A stretch of 64,000 nt of DNA from Megasphaera cerevisiae DSM 20462 (lineage in GTDB: Bacteria; Bacillota; Negativicutes; Veillonellales; Megasphaeraceae), in assembly GCF_001045675.1 (NCBI RefSeq), contig NZ_LEKT01000006.1:1-64000 (forward strand). Reading direction: 5' to 3'. Below, piece by piece: positions 62,174 through 64,000 of the stretch. The position numbers and the translations under genes were made by a program. The first letter of the stretch is position 1; each line of letters opens with the position of its first letter. The notes under the pieces were generated by a model. That model had not been told where the DNA came from and ran no database searches. It saw only the letters and a list, made by a program, of their open reading frames with translations.

Positions 62174-62866
62174 TTATGTATCGCCATGAAATCGATAGCC
62201 AGCACCCCAAACTGTTTCAATATACCGGGGATGAGACGAACTTGTCTCAATTTTTTCACGAATCCGATTCACATGGACAGATACGGTAGCCGTCTCTCCC
62301 ATCGCTTCTGTGCCCCATACCCGGTTAAAAAGCAATTCCTTACTAAACACGATGCCGGGATTTTTAGCCAAAAAAAGTAACAACTCAAATTCTTTATTCG
62401 GAAGCAAAATTTCCTTATCTCGTAAAAATACACGATGAGCCCCTTCATCAATTGCCAGTTCGCCGCAATGTAAAATATCACTGCGGCTTTCTTTGGACGT
62501 CAGTTGTTCATACCGCGACAAGTGTGCCTTAACGCGGGCAACCAATTCGTTGGGGCTAAACGGCTTGGCAATATAATCATCGGCGCCCAACCCCAGTCCC
62601 CGTATTTTGTCAATATCCTCCTGACGCGCCGATACCAATAAAATAGGAATGTTTTTATGCTCTCTGATATGCCGGCAAATTTGAAATCCATCCTGTCCCG
62701 GCAGCATAATATCAAGCAAAATCAAATCAAAGGAATGCTCTAACGCTGTTTTTTCACCTGCCATTCCATCTGTAGAAATATCAACAGTAAACCCGTTAGC
62801 TTCCAGATAATCCCGCTCTAATTCAGCGATTCCCCTATCATCCTCAATAATCAACACTTTTTTCAT
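62174..62866 (-). CDS. OmpR/PhoB-family response regulator
   Basis: The 230-residue regulator has a receiver domain (about 1-120, acidic pocket IIEDD, phosphorylation Asp in DLILLDIMLPGQDG near residue 53, Lys in YIAKPFSPNEL). A winged-helix DNA-binding domain follows (about 130-228, PNKEFELLLFLAKNPGIVFS, TVSVHVNRIREKIE). It overlaps its sensor kinase gene by 23 bp. The signal and targets are unknown. Confidence 0.93.
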   Translation of the reverse strand: MKKVLIIEDDRGIAELERDYLEANGFTVDISTDGMAGEKTALEHSFDLILLDIMLPGQDGFQICRHIREHKNIPILLVSARQEDIDKIRGLGLGADDYIAKPFSPNELVARVKAHLSRYEQLTSKESRSDILHCGELAIDEGAHRVFLRDKEILLPNKEFELLLFLAKNPGIVFSKELLFNRVWGTEAMGETATVSVHVNRIREKIETSSSHPRYIETVWGAGYRFHGDT

Positions 62867-63995
62867 GCTGTGCTCCTTTCACCTCGGGCAAATCAATACA
62901 TATTGTGAGACCATGGGGAATCGTTCTCTCCGCCCATATACGTCCCTTCATTTCCCTGACAATTTGATTTACTACTGCCAATCCCAACCCGCTCCCTTTG
63001 GCAACATCTGTTCTGGCCTTATCTGTTCGGTAAAAGCTTTCAAAAATTTGCGACAGCTCTTCTGTACGCACCCCCGGGCCGTCATCCATAAATATCAGCC
63101 GTATCCGCTTATCTTCTACTCTTTGTACATGAATCTGTAAATGCCCATATACCTCTTTTTTATATTTTATGCTGTTCGCGATAATATTTTCGACAACGCG
63201 CTGAAATTGAGTCCGATCAATGGAAACCATCGCCCGAGACGTGTCGCGTTGGAAGGAAAGTATCATTCCGCAGCCGCGAAAATGCTCATCCTGTTCACTG
63301 ATATAATCATCGAGATAGGTGCATATATCGACAGTTTCCCAGTGAAACGGAATTTGTCCCAAGTCGAGCTTAGAAAACAAAAACAGTGTCTGTACTAATC
63401 GTCCCATATTCTTGGATGTATCCAAAATCATCTGTAAATAATGCTTCCTCTTTTCCGGTGTATTGGCAATTCCATCAATAAGCCCACAGGTATACCCTTC
63501 TATCTTCGTCAGCGGTGTCGATAAGTCATGGGAAATACCGGCAATCAATTCTTTCCGATTATGGTCATATTTATTGCGGGTCTCCTCTGCTGCTTTCAAC
63601 TGCAGACGCATTTTCTCAAAAGCCCGGCAGGTATCGCCAATTTCATCATAATTTCCGGCAACAACAGGATGATCTAAATTACCCTGACTGATATCATCAG
63701 CAATATTGCGTAAATTTTCCAGCGGCCTGATAATTTGTATCGCCAGCCATCGCGACAAATATAACCCAATAAATACGGTTAACAGCAGGGCAATCAAAAA
63801 AACTGCATAAAAAGCTATTTTTAAAACATCTTTAGATTCAAGGTTAAAAAACTCATCAGAATGCCGGATAGGAACATCTCCGACTACGGCAAAACGTACA
63901 TTTGTTTTATCTGACAGATAGTGAAATACCAAGCCTGTATCTGACCAGGAAATAGCCGCATTTTCAGATGGCCGTTCCTGGTATGCCCGTTCCAT
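62844..63995 (-). CDS. sensor histidine kinase (partial at window edge)
   Basis: The visible 383 residues hold the end of an extracytoplasmic sensor region and a membrane helix (about 58-82). A HAMP domain follows (about 80-135, RPLENLRNIADDISQGNLDH). The HisKA box is KELIAGISHDLSTPLTKIEG, with His near residue 154. An HATPase domain closes the protein, with N box ENIIANSIKY and G boxes DDGPGV and GSGLGLAVV. The first membrane helix is absent and no stop precedes the ATG at 63995 before the window ends, so the true start is probably outside. It forms a pair with the overlapping response regulator. Confidence 0.9.
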   Translation of the reverse strand: MERAYQERPSENAAISWSDTGLVFHYLSDKTNVRFAVVGDVPIRHSDEFFNLESKDVLKIAFYAVFLIALLLTVFIGLYLSRWLAIQIIRPLENLRNIADDISQGNLDHPVVAGNYDEIGDTCRAFEKMRLQLKAAEETRNKYDHNRKELIAGISHDLSTPLTKIEGYTCGLIDGIANTPEKRKHYLQMILDTSKNMGRLVQTLFLFSKLDLGQIPFHWETVDICTYLDDYISEQDEHFRGCGMILSFQRDTSRAMVSIDRTQFQRVVENIIANSIKYKKEVYGHLQIHVQRVEDKRIRLIFMDDGPGVRTEELSQIFESFYRTDKARTDVAKGSGLGLAVVNQIVREMKGRIWAERTIPHGLTICIDLPEVKGAQHEKSVDY

Positions 63996-64000
63996 TACTG

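Noticed and set aside
1-64000. CRISPR arrays, prophage or integrated element
   Set aside because: No regularly spaced repeats, integrase, phage structural genes or attachment-site duplications were found; the tRNA genes have no adjacent integrase.

Overview
The window most likely comes from a Gram-negative-type Firmicute (Negativicutes; a Veillonellaceae/Megasphaera-like anaerobe is my best guess). The evidence is a mixture. There are outer-membrane energy-transduction genes (ExbB, ExbD, TonB, two TonB-dependent receptors, a WaaP-like kinase) beside Firmicute-style gene order (DUF4321-maf-radC), strong AGGAGG ribosome sites and short AT-rich spacers. A lactate permease, the O2-independent haem enzyme HutW and many flavodoxins fit an anaerobic, lactate-using lifestyle. 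No rRNA, CRISPR array, intact insertion sequence or prophage was seen.

Layout. 0-9 kb: WaaP-like kinase, DUF4321-maf-radC, glutaminyl-tRNA synthetase, a fumarylacetoacetate-hydrolase-family enzyme, and APC and BrnQ amino-acid carriers. 9-14 kb: a tightly overlapping cbiP-cbiB-pduX-cobD operon that makes and attaches the aminopropanol arm of cobalamin. 14-20 kb: lactate permease, a Pro-Gly-Arg tRNA operon with a consensus promoter and two terminators, NRAMP transporter, HtpX, a secreted unknown, and an M50 protease. 20-27 kb: M20 amidohydrolase and a gluconate operon (kinase, 6-phosphogluconate dehydrogenase, permease, RpiR regulator). 27-32 kb: FMN oxidoreductase, GlnPQ-type ABC genes, pfkA with a shikimate-kinase-like gene, a small flavodoxin and an HMA2-type protein. 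32-50 kb: a large iron/haem region. 50-58 kb: a compact type IV pilus/type II secretion-like operon. 58-64 kb: an SF1 helicase carrying an internal DnaQ-like exonuclease, two half-size ChrA transporters, TatA and a two-component system cut by the window edge.

The most interesting part is the iron/haem region. A Fur-box-like promoter precedes a gene pair encoding a flavodoxin-like/PNPOx (HugZ-type) protein and an AraC regulator. Three promoters share one architecture: two direct TGTCSGAATGGA half-sites 20-21 bp apart, one base from a TAGAnn -35, then exactly 17 bp to a TATCAT or TATACT -10. They drive (i) the FecBCD-type ABC importer and perhaps the TonB receptor and ChaN downstream, (ii) a 35-codon membrane micro-protein then exbB-exbD-tonB and perhaps flavodoxin-hutW-receptor, and (iii) an unannotated, apparently non-coding transcript of about 150 nt immediately downstream of araC. 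That transcript has a perfect long-range stem, two C-rich segments complementary to Shine-Dalgarno sequences, and a strong terminator. This looks like a Fur-AraC-sRNA iron-sparing circuit, analogous in logic to RyhB/FsrA/IsrR but, as far as I can judge, not described for this lineage. A multidrug-type ABC exporter at the end of the first iron operon is broken by an internal deletion.
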